Shown here: in pieces, positions 12,501 through 22,289 of the stretch
Position numbering within the stretch: position 1 is the stretch's first letter
How the letters are laid out: each line of letters starts with the position of its first letter
Assembly (NCBI GenBank): GCA_025024175.1
Contig: QCXZ01000064.1
Coordinates: 48,443,325 to 48,507,324, forward strand
Length of the DNA: 64,000 nucleotides
Reading direction: 5' to 3'
Source of the DNA: Rhyzopertha dominica
Taxonomy: Eukaryota > Arthropoda > Insecta > Coleoptera > Bostrichidae
The notes under the pieces: model-generated
What the model was told of the DNA's origin: nothing
Seen by the model: the letters and a program-made list of their open reading frames with translations, nothing else
Databases searched by the model: none
Translations under genes and position numbers: made by a program

Positions 12501-14390
12501 GTTTGGTGCGAAGTTTGGACTTGGAATTTGTGGTAAAGCATGGCAATTTGGCCTCTAATATCCGCATACCCAACATATTGTTTCCTACCCCAAAGCAGAG
12601 GTTGCGAAAACCGAATTAAGTCATCACGTAGACTCGCTTTACACAACTTATCTAAAAGAAATGGGCGTCAGATAATCTTATACTATGTAGTATACAGCAT
12701 ATAGGGCTGGTTATAATGAACAAACATTAGTAATAGTTACATTTAATTCATATAGTTTGTAAGAAATCAGATACAGAATATGACTTAATCAATTCGAGGA
12801 CTACGATAGTTGCATCTTAAACTCTGTTGTAGCTATTCGACAAAGTCCCTTTGTATGCACTCTATTATACAAGAAGATAATTATAATGCATAATTATTAT
12901 TATCAGCAAGTCGTAATCGTTTTCCTTGCGCTGTTAGGATCTATTGTTAAAACTTACCATTAAATGTTCCTTCTATGGGGTGGGGGTAGATATAGAAGAA
13001 ATACTGCCCATACATGAAAAAATCTCATCTGAGCGAAAAAATACTTACCGGTATATCAAGATCCTTTAAAACCTACACCATACTTTAGTCTGGTATTAAC
13101 GTAACTTATTATAATAAAACGTTCTTTCTCAATAACTCAACATCTTTTGTTGGATGTAGGATAGTATGCTGGGTATTTAAATTAATAGGTTCTGCTATAT
13201 TTGCGTGTTAATTACTGAGTTCTTATTGGCGTTAAAACCATCCTGTAATACATCAGAACAATGCCAAGCTCTCTATTGATTTATAACTGGAAGGGATTCT
13301 AAAATATATACATTCTATAGTATTTAAGTCGCTGATAGGCTTCCAGTAAACAGAACTTCATTTGCATTCGTAGTTTTCATACCATGGCCATCTAACGTTT
13401 TACCACATACGTCAAATACACACTCGCTGCCAGGTATTGCCATTTACTTTATACAGGGGCGCGGGCGTGGCCGACTAGGGTGCATGTGACGTATTACTAG
13501 CCTCCCCATGGGGAACGCGGGCAAAGATATGGCCATAGTTTAAGAATAAAAAATGCATATTAATTTTGGTTTTCAAGGTGTTCCCTAGGAACATCTATAC
13601 TACATAATTCTTCGTAAATTGAAATTTAGCGAGCAGGCCCATTCTTTTATAGCATTTATTAAAGAATAACTTGTGTTTGTGCTTTGGACAGTCTCCCATA
13701 ACTTTGGCAGAAACACGGTATCTTCCTCGGCCTCCTTTCTTGTGTATATAGACGGCAGAAAACTCATTTTCGTTTCTTCTGGTATAGTTTCTTTTAGCAC
13801 CGGCTAGCAACGGAACAACACGCGAATGGCTAAATACAATTCAAGAATACCACGCCTGCTCAAGATGATAGAAGCGAGGAGCTCACGAGTAATTCAGCTA
13901 TATGAAATTTCACTTTCAGTATGTCATGAAATTCTATACTGCTACTGCGCAAAAATAAAACAAAAAAAGTACTCGTAGATGACAAACTTATGTTGACAGA
14001 ACATTCCAAAATTCTTATTAATAAATGTTATATTCTATGATTACTTTTTATAAATAAACACATAATAAATAAAAAATGGAAAAAACTTCGTGAACCTCTT
14101 TCTGTAGCCCTTTTAGTTCTTAGGGTTCGTGTTAAGTAGGTATCTTTGAGGGTTTAGGGTTTGCAATCAAACCCTTGTTCGCAGAAAAAGTTATTTTATT
14201 ACATTGACGGTTATAACTTTGAAATTAGTCGCATTGGATACGATTAATTTTGATAAACGTGTAAATTGTATAAATAAAAATTCTATAATTTCTATTTTCA
14301 ATTTTAATAATATGACAGTAGTAAATCGTGCTGCTTTTAATTGTAATTTTTTTTAGGGTATATGCATAAGGGTCTGAGCTTTGACTCGAA
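9560..14390. other. Intergenic DNA, no recognised gene
   Basis: Nearly 5 kb with no coding motif I can name. Slightly GC-richer patches lie at 10540-10680, 11100-11350 and 13440-13530. The words 'attaaccgatagtaaaa' (10581) and 'attaaccgacagtaaaa' (11317) form a short dispersed direct repeat. Two overlapping minus-strand frames at 13595-13810 were considered and not accepted as a gene. The rest is AT-rich without visible structure. Confidence 0.4.
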
Positions 14391-14392
14391 AC

Positions 14393-14480
14393 GCTCCGGT
14401 GGGGTGGTGTGATGTGAGCATACCCGAGTACCGTTCAGGAGATCCACGTTCGAATCCCGACTGCAGCGAGTTACTTTTTC
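14393..14480 (+). mobile_element. tRNA-derived SINE head
   Basis: The sequence has a tRNA-like pol III promoter pair: an A-box-like TGGTGTGATGTGAGCA (14406-14420) and a B-box GTTCGAATCCC (14448-14458). They are about 40 bases apart, consistent with a tRNA-derived internal promoter. The part between them (gagtaccgttcaggagatc) does not allow a full cloverleaf, and the body (gactgcagcgagttac...) continues past where a tRNA would end. I therefore call it a SINE rather than a tRNA gene. The 3' end is not definable from one copy. Confidence 0.5.
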
Positions 14481-14489
14481 ATTTGAATC

Positions 14490-15780
14490 TATGCCTGCTT
14501 TCCCGATAACCCTCTCATTATTGGTTCGTCATTCGTCTTCGATTAGGTACCTACTTGATTTACACGCCAAGTAAGTGATAACAAGACGACATTGTATTTG
14601 GCGGGAACTATACACGTAAAACTTAGTACCTAACTCATTATTTAAATCTCGTAATTACAAAACAGTTGCAATAACCCTTCTTTTAGTATAAAAATTATAA
14701 CATCTAAACTGTTCTAAATGACGAATGGTTTAATGACTTTATAATCGGGTGGAATAATTTTAAATATCAAAACTAAGTTAGCTTCAATAACATAAATACA
14801 AAAACCGTACTCTTTAGTTAACACTCAGTATTTAAATTAGCATCTGTATGTTGATACAAATTGTATATGAGTTTTGAAAACGCAATTAATTTTAGCGGGC
14901 ATCAGCTAGACTTTGCACCCGATTACCATACGTGTTATTGGGTAATATATGCATTTTTGTTACCACGGTATACAATAACTTTGATACCAGCTATAAGCGA
15001 CATTGTTTGCTCAAACTATAATAGTATTGCAGCGCAAAGGCATCCCTTATATGTACAATTTCCATCAAGATTACGTAATAATAAATTTCGTTACCTAGTA
15101 TGCTAATGGCCATCGGTCCTTGCTTTGTTAAATACAGATACAGCCAACGCTTAGCCGACATACCAAGCAAGGAACTTATCCCAATGGTTTCGATAAAGAC
15201 GAACTCTAACCTACTGGCAGTTTGTCACGGTCAATTTACTGCGAACAGGTTACGCACACGTGCGTTTACGATTCTACTGCATTTTCAAATTTTACCGAGC
15301 TACTTCGTCAAATCTAAATAAATGGTTCATAAATATTTCATGAAAAGTAAAATCACCTTCCGCCTTCAATGTTTCATGCGGTTCGAATAGGTAAACAAAA
15401 TTTTCCTCCCACTTCTTTACACCCAACCACCAAACTGGTTTAGTTTTTTTGTGAAGAAATCCGAGCGCATAAGTTGCACATACATATGGGTAGTATTGCG
15501 ACCGGTACTCATAAAATAATCGAGAAGGTATACATTAACTGTGTGTGAACCACACTTCGTAAATAACGGTTTATTTAATTGTTCAGTTTTTAGTACTTTT
15601 CGTAGCTTTAAGTATAAAATATTCTAACATATGACGTTGTGACAATTAGTAGACGTAGTAAGTAGACTCTTCTAAAATAGTATTAGTAGAAAAATCACTT
15701 CTTACTGCAGTTGCAACTCGTGTTGGCCAATTAGTTATATTGCAATTATGTCAAATATTAACTGTGTAATTATTATAAGG
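14490..15780. other. Intergenic DNA, no recognised gene
   Basis: Two plus-strand open frames (14861-15106 and 15100-15321) overlap by a few bases in different frames and show no motif, so I do not call them genes. Nothing else is seen. Confidence 0.35.
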
Positions 15781-15789
15781 AGACTGGGA

Positions 15790-15912
15790 TTCTTGCAGGT
15801 AGATATATTTATGAAAAAGTATTGCCGGCTCTGACAAGGATTTGAACCCGGTACTCAAACGTGCTAACCACTGCAGTATCACGGCCCAATTCAAATTCCA
15901 GGTCATCTTGGT
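15790..15912 (-). mobile_element. tRNA-derived SINE, copy A
   Basis: On the minus strand the order is gatgacctggaa, a short linker, then a tRNA-like region (15826-15886) with A-box-like GCAGTGGTTAGCACG and B-box-like GGGTTCAAATCC, then GGCAATACTTTTTCA. The same order occurs on the minus strand at 41790-41972, including the pre-tRNA 'gatgacct' and the post-tRNA 'GGCAATACTTTTTCA', so the family boundary extends beyond the tRNA part. This copy lacks about ten bases between the boxes relative to copy B. The plus-coordinate right end directly precedes the deleted mariner at 15964. Confidence 0.7.
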
Positions 15913-15963
15913 CAGAGATGGCTATACATTTTCATAAATGTGTGGAACGTCAGTGAAAATGAT

Positions 15964-16968
15964 AATTTTTCCTGATTTCAAAAATGTACCACACTTGTAC
16001 AATTTATTACTTCTGAGTTGAGAAAGGTGTAAATGTAGTAATTGAGCCCGACAAAGAACGAAAAGAATGAAAACAATTTCCTTTATCGCTAAAATGGACA
16101 AAAAGCCAGATATTACCATTTTGCTTGACTGGTGATCATATTAGTCTAGTTTGATCAACTTATTGCGAATCGGGTACCACAAAAGTACAAAAGAAAAACA
16201 TGATTCCGTAAAAAATGCAGTATTTTTTTCAGACTTACATTACAAAAGATGCTCAAAATTTTTTCTAATTTTTTTTGTAGAATATTAAATTTGGAGGTAA
16301 GTTTTGCATTTCTGCCCTGATTCGTCGTCTCTTTAAATCTTCTGCATTATGCGACCGATCAGCGTTAATACGATTTTTCAGATACCCCCCTGAATTAAGC
16401 GTCGTCAGATCAGGGGAACGTGCTGGGCATTCTATGGCTCCGCGCCTGCCAATCCATGTGTCTGGGAATATCGCATTCGAATATCCACGAACGTTGACTA
16501 CTAAATGGGGCGTTGCACCATCTTGCTACTGAGAAAGACGCGCAGTATTTGCACGGTTAGGGAACAGGCGAATAACTTCTGGTATGTGTTCGCGCAAGAG
16601 CTTGACTGCATTCAAATTTCCATCGATATAAAAAAGCCCAATAGTGTGCTCACCGATTATACCACACCAGACATTCACTTTCTGAGGGTGTTGTGTGTGG
16701 ACCTGTTTAATCCAATGTAGATTTGTGTCCGATCAATATCTGCAATGATGTCTATTCACATTACTTACCATCGAGGCAAAAAGTACCTTAATCAGAAAAC
16801 ACAATCCAATTTAAAATGTTTCTATCTTCATCTATCATGTTCGTAGCAGTTAAAAAAACTCCAGAAAATGCATTTTAATTACTCATAGGCCCATGTACAA
16901 TTTAAAAAAAATCAGTCGAACAGAACCTGAAATATACTGCTGGTTCCATACTTTGTAGCGACCCTGGG
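15964..16968 (-). mobile_element. Internally deleted mariner copy (same family as 46715-49212)
   Basis: This is alignable by eye to the full element at 46715-49212. It starts at the subterminal block TTTTCCTGATTTCAAAAATG and ends with the terminal block CTTTGTAGCGACCCTG. The outer part of the left terminal repeat is missing. At about 16856 the sequence jumps from transposase sequence straight into the right terminal repeat, removing about 620 bases that in the other copy encode the N-terminal DNA-binding part. The copy is non-autonomous and old, with many substitutions. A SINE lies immediately to its left. Confidence 0.75.
16240..16856 (-). pseudogene. DD41D-type mariner transposase, C-terminal two thirds
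   Basis: Minus-strand translation in several frames gives HPQKVNVWCGII, IGLFYIDGNLN, DTWIGRRGAIECPARSPDL and a C-terminal helix region ending in a stop at the same place as in the 47814-48809 copy. The third catalytic position reads SPDLTTLN, where the better-preserved copy has SPDLAPRD, so the last acidic residue is lost. The first catalytic aspartate survives (VFSD) but is followed by a stop. The N-terminal helix-turn-helix region has been deleted. Confidence 0.7.
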
Positions 16969-16974
16969 TAAAAG

Positions 16975-18130
16975 TAAGTTAGACATTATAAAAATTTGTG
17001 ATTGTCACAAGTATCTGGCCACCGTATAGCAGAAATCTGAAGCTTTGAAGCTTGCAAATAACAAGGTACAAGCGACTTAGCTACAGAAACGTTGCATTTC
17101 GTAACTTTTGATGTATATATGCCACTCTGACCTGGAATTTCAATCCCAGTGACTGATGCTTCACTTATGGTAAGCTTACTCTAGCGCGACGTAGAGCTTG
17201 AACGGCTCCGCCTAGGGAGCTAGAGCCCCAGGCTTGTAGCTAGGGGGTGTCGAATTGGACATTATGCATTGCCTAGTTTAGAATTAAAAGTTGCTCACTC
17301 GAAGAAATGGTTCTCTTGTCAAAAAAATACATAGTGAAAATATTTAAGACAGACATGTACACAAATTATTAATGCTTTTCTAATAGTGCGCTCATAGTTT
17401 ATTTTGGTTTATATTAAGTGCGCTTTTATGTAGGTAATTAAATATTAATTTCTTGTATCTCGCTTTGATTGATTTTTCAACTTGAAAATTTTGTCAGCTT
17501 ATGCAGTCGGTCTTACTCTAGCATTGTGATTACAGCTTTCGTCGAGTATTTTCTTCTTAATAGTTTTTAACCTTTTAGAAATGAAAAAACTTGCCCTCCT
17601 AGAGTATCAGTTTTCCACTTTGAAATGAAATGAAATCCTGGCTACATGACAATAGAGCTCACACCCAGAGGGAAGGTGCTGGCACCTAGATTACAAGTCT
17701 CACCCACCTAGAGCAGTTTCCCCACTACTAAAACGCTTACCTTTGCCTACCGGATTGTAACGTGTAATGTAAGAGATTTAGTTTCAAGCAGTATTTAGCG
17801 TCGTGTGTTTTGCACACTAACGCGCTAGCTATTGCTCTATCGAATACAAAAGATTAATAACACCGACTGCTGTTGCAAGGTTTGAGGAATAGTTGCGAGT
17901 GATATGCCCCGCAGAAATCGCTGCCAACTATGTAGACAATTGGACAACGTATATGCTTAACCTAAATACTTAGAATATACCGTCTCTCTCAGGAAACACT
18001 TGTTGCTGGAACGCTTAGGCTATTAATTGCCTGAAGTAAGCCTTTTTCGTGACCTAGGACCGTGGTCTACATTTTTAAGCCGTCTAGAGGCATGGCATAT
18101 GTCACCTGCCCAAGGAAATCACCTGATGAT
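16975..18130. other. Intergenic DNA, no recognised gene
   Basis: GC-richer than average at 17150-17250 and 17640-17750, with 'ctagggagctagagcccc' style wording near 17215. I could not match it to a family. It may be the 3' untranslated part of the LINE that follows, because that element runs on the minus strand toward this stretch. Confidence 0.3.
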
Positions 18131-18136
18131 GGTTAC

Positions 18137-18870
18137 TTAATACTTGCTGTAACCCTTCCCTAGGTACCTAAAAGGAATCACCATTAATTTTAGTGTTTCT
18201 TTAAACAGCAATAGCCCGTAAGTAGAGTAATAGGTGTTCTTAGAGAGACTTGCGTAATTTCCGTAATTTTTATTTGGAACGAACTCCCTAATGTACAAGC
18301 GTGATTGTCGTAGTTCTGGAACGTCAATCCAATAAAGTTCATGCTTCTTTCCCAGTCGATATTGACTTGACCGATATGCCACCCAACAGGTATGCTGACG
18401 GCCTACTAAGGGATGTGTAGTTATGTAGTTTTGCTAGTAAATCTGTTATCTCATTGTCCTAGATTCTTGATGTTCACGAATCCATTTCTGAATGACTCTG
18501 TTACGTGCTCCTAAGACACTAAGTGCTCTAGGAATTGACGCTTGGCTGTCAGTCATGATTCACACCCGTTTATTATCTTAGGCCCTCCGTTCATTTCCCT
18601 AACACGCTGTGATTGCTACGACTTCAGCTTGGAGAACGGTTGCAAGACTGTCCAGGTTTATGGTTTCGCATTCCTGAATGCGCTCCAGTCCCATTCTTTG
18701 TTTTTTAGTTATCGAGGTATCATATGTACCCTGATCTCGCTAGCATATTGATGTGACGTGCTTCTTTTCCATTAGGTTCTCTGGAAGCCAAACATCACGC
18801 TGCGTCTGTCAGACAGCATGCTTAGCATGTTCCTATCGTTTAACCTCCCAAATATATCGGAGTGGGTTCC
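18137..18870 (-). pseudogene. LINE fragment with RNase H domain (I/R1-like group)
   Basis: Reading the minus strand from about 18870 downward gives, in broken frames, HSDIFGRLNDRNML, then LQAEVVAITAC (18601-18634), MTDSQASI, GARNRVIQKWIREH, and a C-terminal frame PELRQSRLYIREF followed by LSKNTY and LLLFKETL (18137-18382). In LINEs with a C-terminal RNase H the order is a thumb region, then 'fQAEv.AI..c', then 'tDSqaai.al', then a post-RNase H block containing an LSR motif and a GH..L motif. The order here is the same. Stops and frameshifts separate the pieces and no reverse transcriptase catalytic box is present, so it is a truncated dead copy. The exact clade is uncertain. Confidence 0.65.
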
Positions 18871-18899
18871 TTTTCTAACAGAAATGTCTTTATGACTCG

Positions 18900-21130
18900 C
18901 GATTTTAGCGTATGTACTGCCATTAGTGCCATGTTACAATGAGGTGTAAAGGAGGCAAATCCAGCAACATTTCAATGGCCGCAGTAGATAGAGCAGGCGA
19001 TGTGACGCATCGCCCCCTTGATTCTCAAGTATGCAAGTTTGTACCATGCTTAGCTTGTTTTCTGCACTTCTGTATGGACTCAGTGAATCATTTTGGGTTT
19101 TACTTCATGGTTCTTCTTGTCATGCCATTCCCGATCTATATTTACATTAAGTGTACTCCTATAAAGTCGATGTTTGCTCATCAATCATCGCCAGGTTCAT
19201 TTTTGTATATGGTTATTCAATTAATATACAGTACAAGCGGCTACTTGTTTTTTACGAAGTTTTTTAATGGGGAAACTACGAAAGTCCAAATACCTTAATC
19301 GGAAGGAGAAAATCCCANCCTACAAAGCGATACCAAAGTAAGTCCGATCGCCCAGCCCAATGGTCATTGATCGCAGCCGCATATTTGTTACATTTTTAAT
19401 TTAACAAATTACCGATTCCTTGAGTATATTCAATGTAAAAAAATTTTTGCTCTTAGAACTTTAGTTTTGGCATAAATCTTCCATGGACATCTGGTGCAGA
19501 ATCCCCTCTCCCTGAATTTCGAGATTAAAAGCTATTTGCAACGTTTTCTGTATCTTTTTCTCTATTAACATTCTATTTTAGATGCTAACTTGATATGTTC
19601 GCACGTGACTGTGTGTAGATCGATTATTCTTTTTAATATTCTCATTCTGATGCAACATCTAGAAACGAGGCTAATGAACGCAGGTGAATAGAATTTCCAA
19701 CGGGGCAATAAATTTGCCGTACATTCGTCTGTTTGACACTTCAATCCTCCGTCGTTTAAACAAAACTACCTTTAAGGAATAGTTCTGGGAGCTCTGCCTG
19801 GTGGCTTTCCTCGCTATGCTGTGTCGAATATAATGTCGTACACCCCCACATTTATTTTATGTGTACCAGCCTGTCCGAATCGTATTACAGAGTTGCTTCG
19901 GATCGCGTGTCATATTCGCCGTAATGGTTGCAAAGATTATATCGCTTTACGACCGATAATGCCAAATGTGGATTATAACATAAAATCAAAATAGATCGTT
20001 GTACTCGGGTTCGTATCTGCTTTTATTTTGAACTTTGTTTCAATGTATATTTATATGACGTTTTGTTTTCAATGCTGTACGAATTCCAAACAGCAATTTG
20101 TAGGGAGGGTATTTTAAATACAAATAAAATCGATAGATGATGACAGTATTAGGCGAAATACACTACCTAAAGACATTTAACCCTCAACTTATTGTTTTTC
20201 CATTCCAAAAAAATTATAAATGACAGATTTCGGTATGGTGGTTGCGTCGCTCTGCTGAATACTTTCCTTTTATGAGATTTGATTGTAATTGTAGTCAAAC
20301 GTCGATTTGCAAGGGCAGTATACCTAGGAATAAGCATATGCTAGCCAATAAACAAATCTTTCAAACCACATTTTCTTGCAATTATTCGTATTTATTGCTT
20401 TATTTTTTTGTGTGTTTGAGTTCAAAAGAAGAAACCTCAACAAGGTCTAACTAGGCATCAGGTGTGTTCGTAAAGTCATGGTGCGCTATTGACCGGGCAA
20501 GCGATTGTACATTCTACAACGAAAACTTGGAAAGTTTTTTATGGTGAAGATTCCACATTTCTATCTTCTTTGTTGCTTTCCTGTGACCGGTCAAAAGTTG
20601 AGTATGACTACGGACATACGGTATATAGTGAATGAAAAAGTTTAACAACGTGTTTCACAAGCAATTTAGGCGAAAAAAATTTTGATTCTTTTTTAAATCT
20701 AAACTCGACTAATTTAAAATAATGCTTTGCCTATTAATCGATGTGGGGTTGTAGTGATATCGCTCGCGGCAATACTAATAAAGTATACTTCTTTTTATAA
20801 AAAAAACTAGTTAAAATATTTATTTAAGGTTGTACCGATCATTGTACCCTCAGAGATACAACAAATCTTCAAGCGAATTTACAGTGCTCAGCAAAAAAAA
20901 ACTTTGTGAAAATATCATCGAAGTAGTTTAATAATAATAAAATGTAACGTATATTATTAACTTTGGCACTGCATATTCATTAATATCAACTTTGGTACTA
21001 AGGTAAACTTAGTTAAATCGGGATATTTTCTCAATGAATCACCCCGTATACACTTGTAAACAAAGCGACCTACGCTTTCTGACATAGCTTTCAAATTGAA
21101 TTTGATATGTCATTCTAAACAGCTTCTATT
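18900..21130. other. Intergenic DNA with a small inverted-repeat element
   Basis: No gene is recognised. The 119-codon plus-strand frame at 18939-19298 has no motif and partly opposes the LINE fragment. At 20464-20622 a diverged inverted repeat (tgtgttcgtaaagtcatgg ... gaccgg against ccggtcaaaa ... gactacggacatac) suggests a small MITE of about 160 bases. At 21012-21052 the word 'tattttctcaatgaatcaccccgta' resembles a mariner-type terminal repeat; I could not find its partner. Confidence 0.35.
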
Positions 21131-21167
21131 TGATTGATTTTTGATGCTCTTGACCAGCCTCTTCACA

Positions 21168-21314
21168 ATGGTGCGAATCCATCCTTTGGGTTGCATCATC
21201 ATCGTCGTGTGGTGTGCATTTGCTGTTATGTCGCAGAATTTAGTGGCAGCTAAAAACATTGAAGAAATGGAGAATTCCCAGGCAGAGGGTGAAGAAGAAG
21301 AAGCACCAGCATAA
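21168..21314 (+). CDS. Candidate small secreted acidic peptide (48 aa)
   Basis: I do not recognise a family. The frame opens at an ATG in the context CACAATGG and ends with two consecutive in-frame stops (TAA TAG). Residues 1-24 look like a signal peptide: a basic start (MVRIH), a hydrophobic core (GCIIIVVWCAFAVM) and a possible small-residue cleavage zone around S22 or A27-A28. The rest is acidic, with EEMEN and a run of four glutamates, ending APA. GC content is clearly higher than in the flanks. An in-frame upstream ATG at 21144 would add eight residues (56 aa), and a stop lies upstream of that at 21135. An acceptor-like tract ending in CCAG at 21154-21157 allows the frame to be a last exon. 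AATAAA follows at 21362. A chance frame of this length is possible. Confidence 0.45.
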   Translation: MVRIHPLGCIIIVVWCAFAVMSQNLVAAKNIEEMENSQAEGEEEEAPA

Positions 21315-21361
21315 TAGAGCTGAGTGGTTAAATTTCAGTGCCTTTATGCAAATGTATTGAG

Positions 21362-21367
21362 AATAAA
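21362..21367 (+). terminator. Polyadenylation signal AATAAA
   Basis: A canonical hexamer 47 bases after the stop of the 48-codon frame at 21168, followed by a G-rich stretch (aacgggggag). The position is right for a short 3' untranslated region. In AT-rich DNA the hexamer is common, so alone it is weak evidence. Confidence 0.4.
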
Positions 21368-21604
21368 GTAACGGGGGAGAATACTCAGTAAGAGAAAACA
21401 ATTTTATTTACTACAGTTAGTCATTTGAAAACTGTAACAATATGTCCACCGTCACTAATTTATAGCGTAGTGTCAGTTTTGAACAATAGTGTTATGTCTG
21501 GTCTATTGTGCATAAGTGTTTTACGTGTATGTATGGTTAGGTTCCAATACAATTTGTATTTGGCGTTTTCAAACATTGTATGTGGTGAACACGTATAGTA
21601 TTGT

Positions 21605-22010
21605 TGTCAGTCTTTATGGAGCTGGCATTGTATTGCTATTGCTTGGTGTACTATTTTTGAGACGGTATTACGTCTATTTGTGTATTCCTTTCCCGCTAGG
21701 AATCTACATCCTAACCTTATATGTTCAATCGTTTCCAGAAACATATGGCATTTTCTCCTACCATCTGTTACTGAATTGTCTTTTAAAATTATTTTTCTTC
21801 TACTTGTTAGTGGCAATGACCTGGTCCTGGATTTCAAGAATGAAACCTTCTGTCTTTTCTAGATACATGTATGATTTTTTTAATTACGCCTTTTTTATTG
21901 ATGTTACTGTAGTATCTACCAGGTAGTGCTTTGGATGACCATTCTCTTTTTTTTGTTCTGCGTTCTTTGGTATATTTTCTTCTGTCCTTATAGAGAAATT
22001 CAGAGGTCTG
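21605..22010 (-). pseudogene. LINE C-terminal fragment (R2-like zinc-finger tail)
   Basis: On the minus strand the order is REWSSKALPGRY (about 21915-21950), then EGFILEIQDQVIATN (about 21815-21860), then LKDNSVTDG, KCHMFLETIEHIRLGC and EYTNRRNTVSKIVHQAIA (21607-21760). This matches the C-terminal end of a group of insect non-LTR retrotransposons often labelled R2-like, where 'SKALHGR', 'TEGF..AIQDQVI', a C-x2-C ... H-x4-C finger and 'RHN.VA.I.H..LA' follow one another. One finger cysteine appears replaced and frames are shifted between blocks. The long plus-strand frame 21516-21926 is the antisense shadow of this relic. Confidence 0.7.
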
Positions 22011-22084
22011 TTTTGCAAGTATTCCATTTCTCTTCCTCCATCGGTTCTACGTTTAATCATAAGGGAATTTTAAGCTTACCCTCA

Positions 22085-22285
22085 TCGGCATTATGTCGTC
22101 GCTATTCCATTCACGTGGAACTACTATATTTCGACATGCGTGGGTTGTTAAGGCTATTCTGTTCGCATAGAACTACCTCGTTTCAGTACGTATAACTCAT
22201 AAGAGCTACATATCGAATGTCAAACGTGCCGTTTGAGCCGTTATGTTTGCATCGAGCTACTAGGTTTCAGTAAACTGAAACCGAT
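22085..22285. repeat. Three diverged repeats of about 60-120 base spacing
   Basis: Related blocks 'ctattccattcacgtggaactac', 'ctattctgttcgcatagaactacctcgtttcag' and 'cgttatgtttgcatcgagctactaggtttcag' occur in the same orientation near 22098, 22154 and 22239. The last runs into a 16-base palindrome TTTCAGTAAACTGAAA. This may be a decayed minisatellite or duplicated element end. Confidence 0.45.
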
Positions 22286-22289
22286 ACAT

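Noticed and set aside
13595..13810. Two overlapping minus-strand frames of 71 and 66 codons, possible exon
   Set aside because: Both frames are equally open and neither shows a known motif or clear splice borders, so I could not choose one as coding.
14145..14175. Telomere-like wording (gagggtttagggtttgc)
   Set aside because: Only one TTTAGGG-like unit pair is present. There is no tandem array, and insect telomere arrays would be TTAGG.
15826..15886. Functional tRNA gene
   Set aside because: The A- and B-box words are present, but the acceptor stem does not pair, bases are missing between the boxes, and the flanks are shared with a second copy, so this is a SINE.
18939..19298. 119-codon plus-strand frame
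   Set aside because: It has no motif and a low-complexity hydrophobic composition, lies beside the minus-strand LINE relic, and has no conserved start or signal features I could defend.
21516..21926. 136-codon plus-strand frame, the longest open frame in the window
   Set aside because: It is antisense to a LINE fragment with clear protein motifs on the minus strand (ETIEHIRLGC, VSKIVHQ), and its F/Y/L-rich sequence is typical of such antisense reading.
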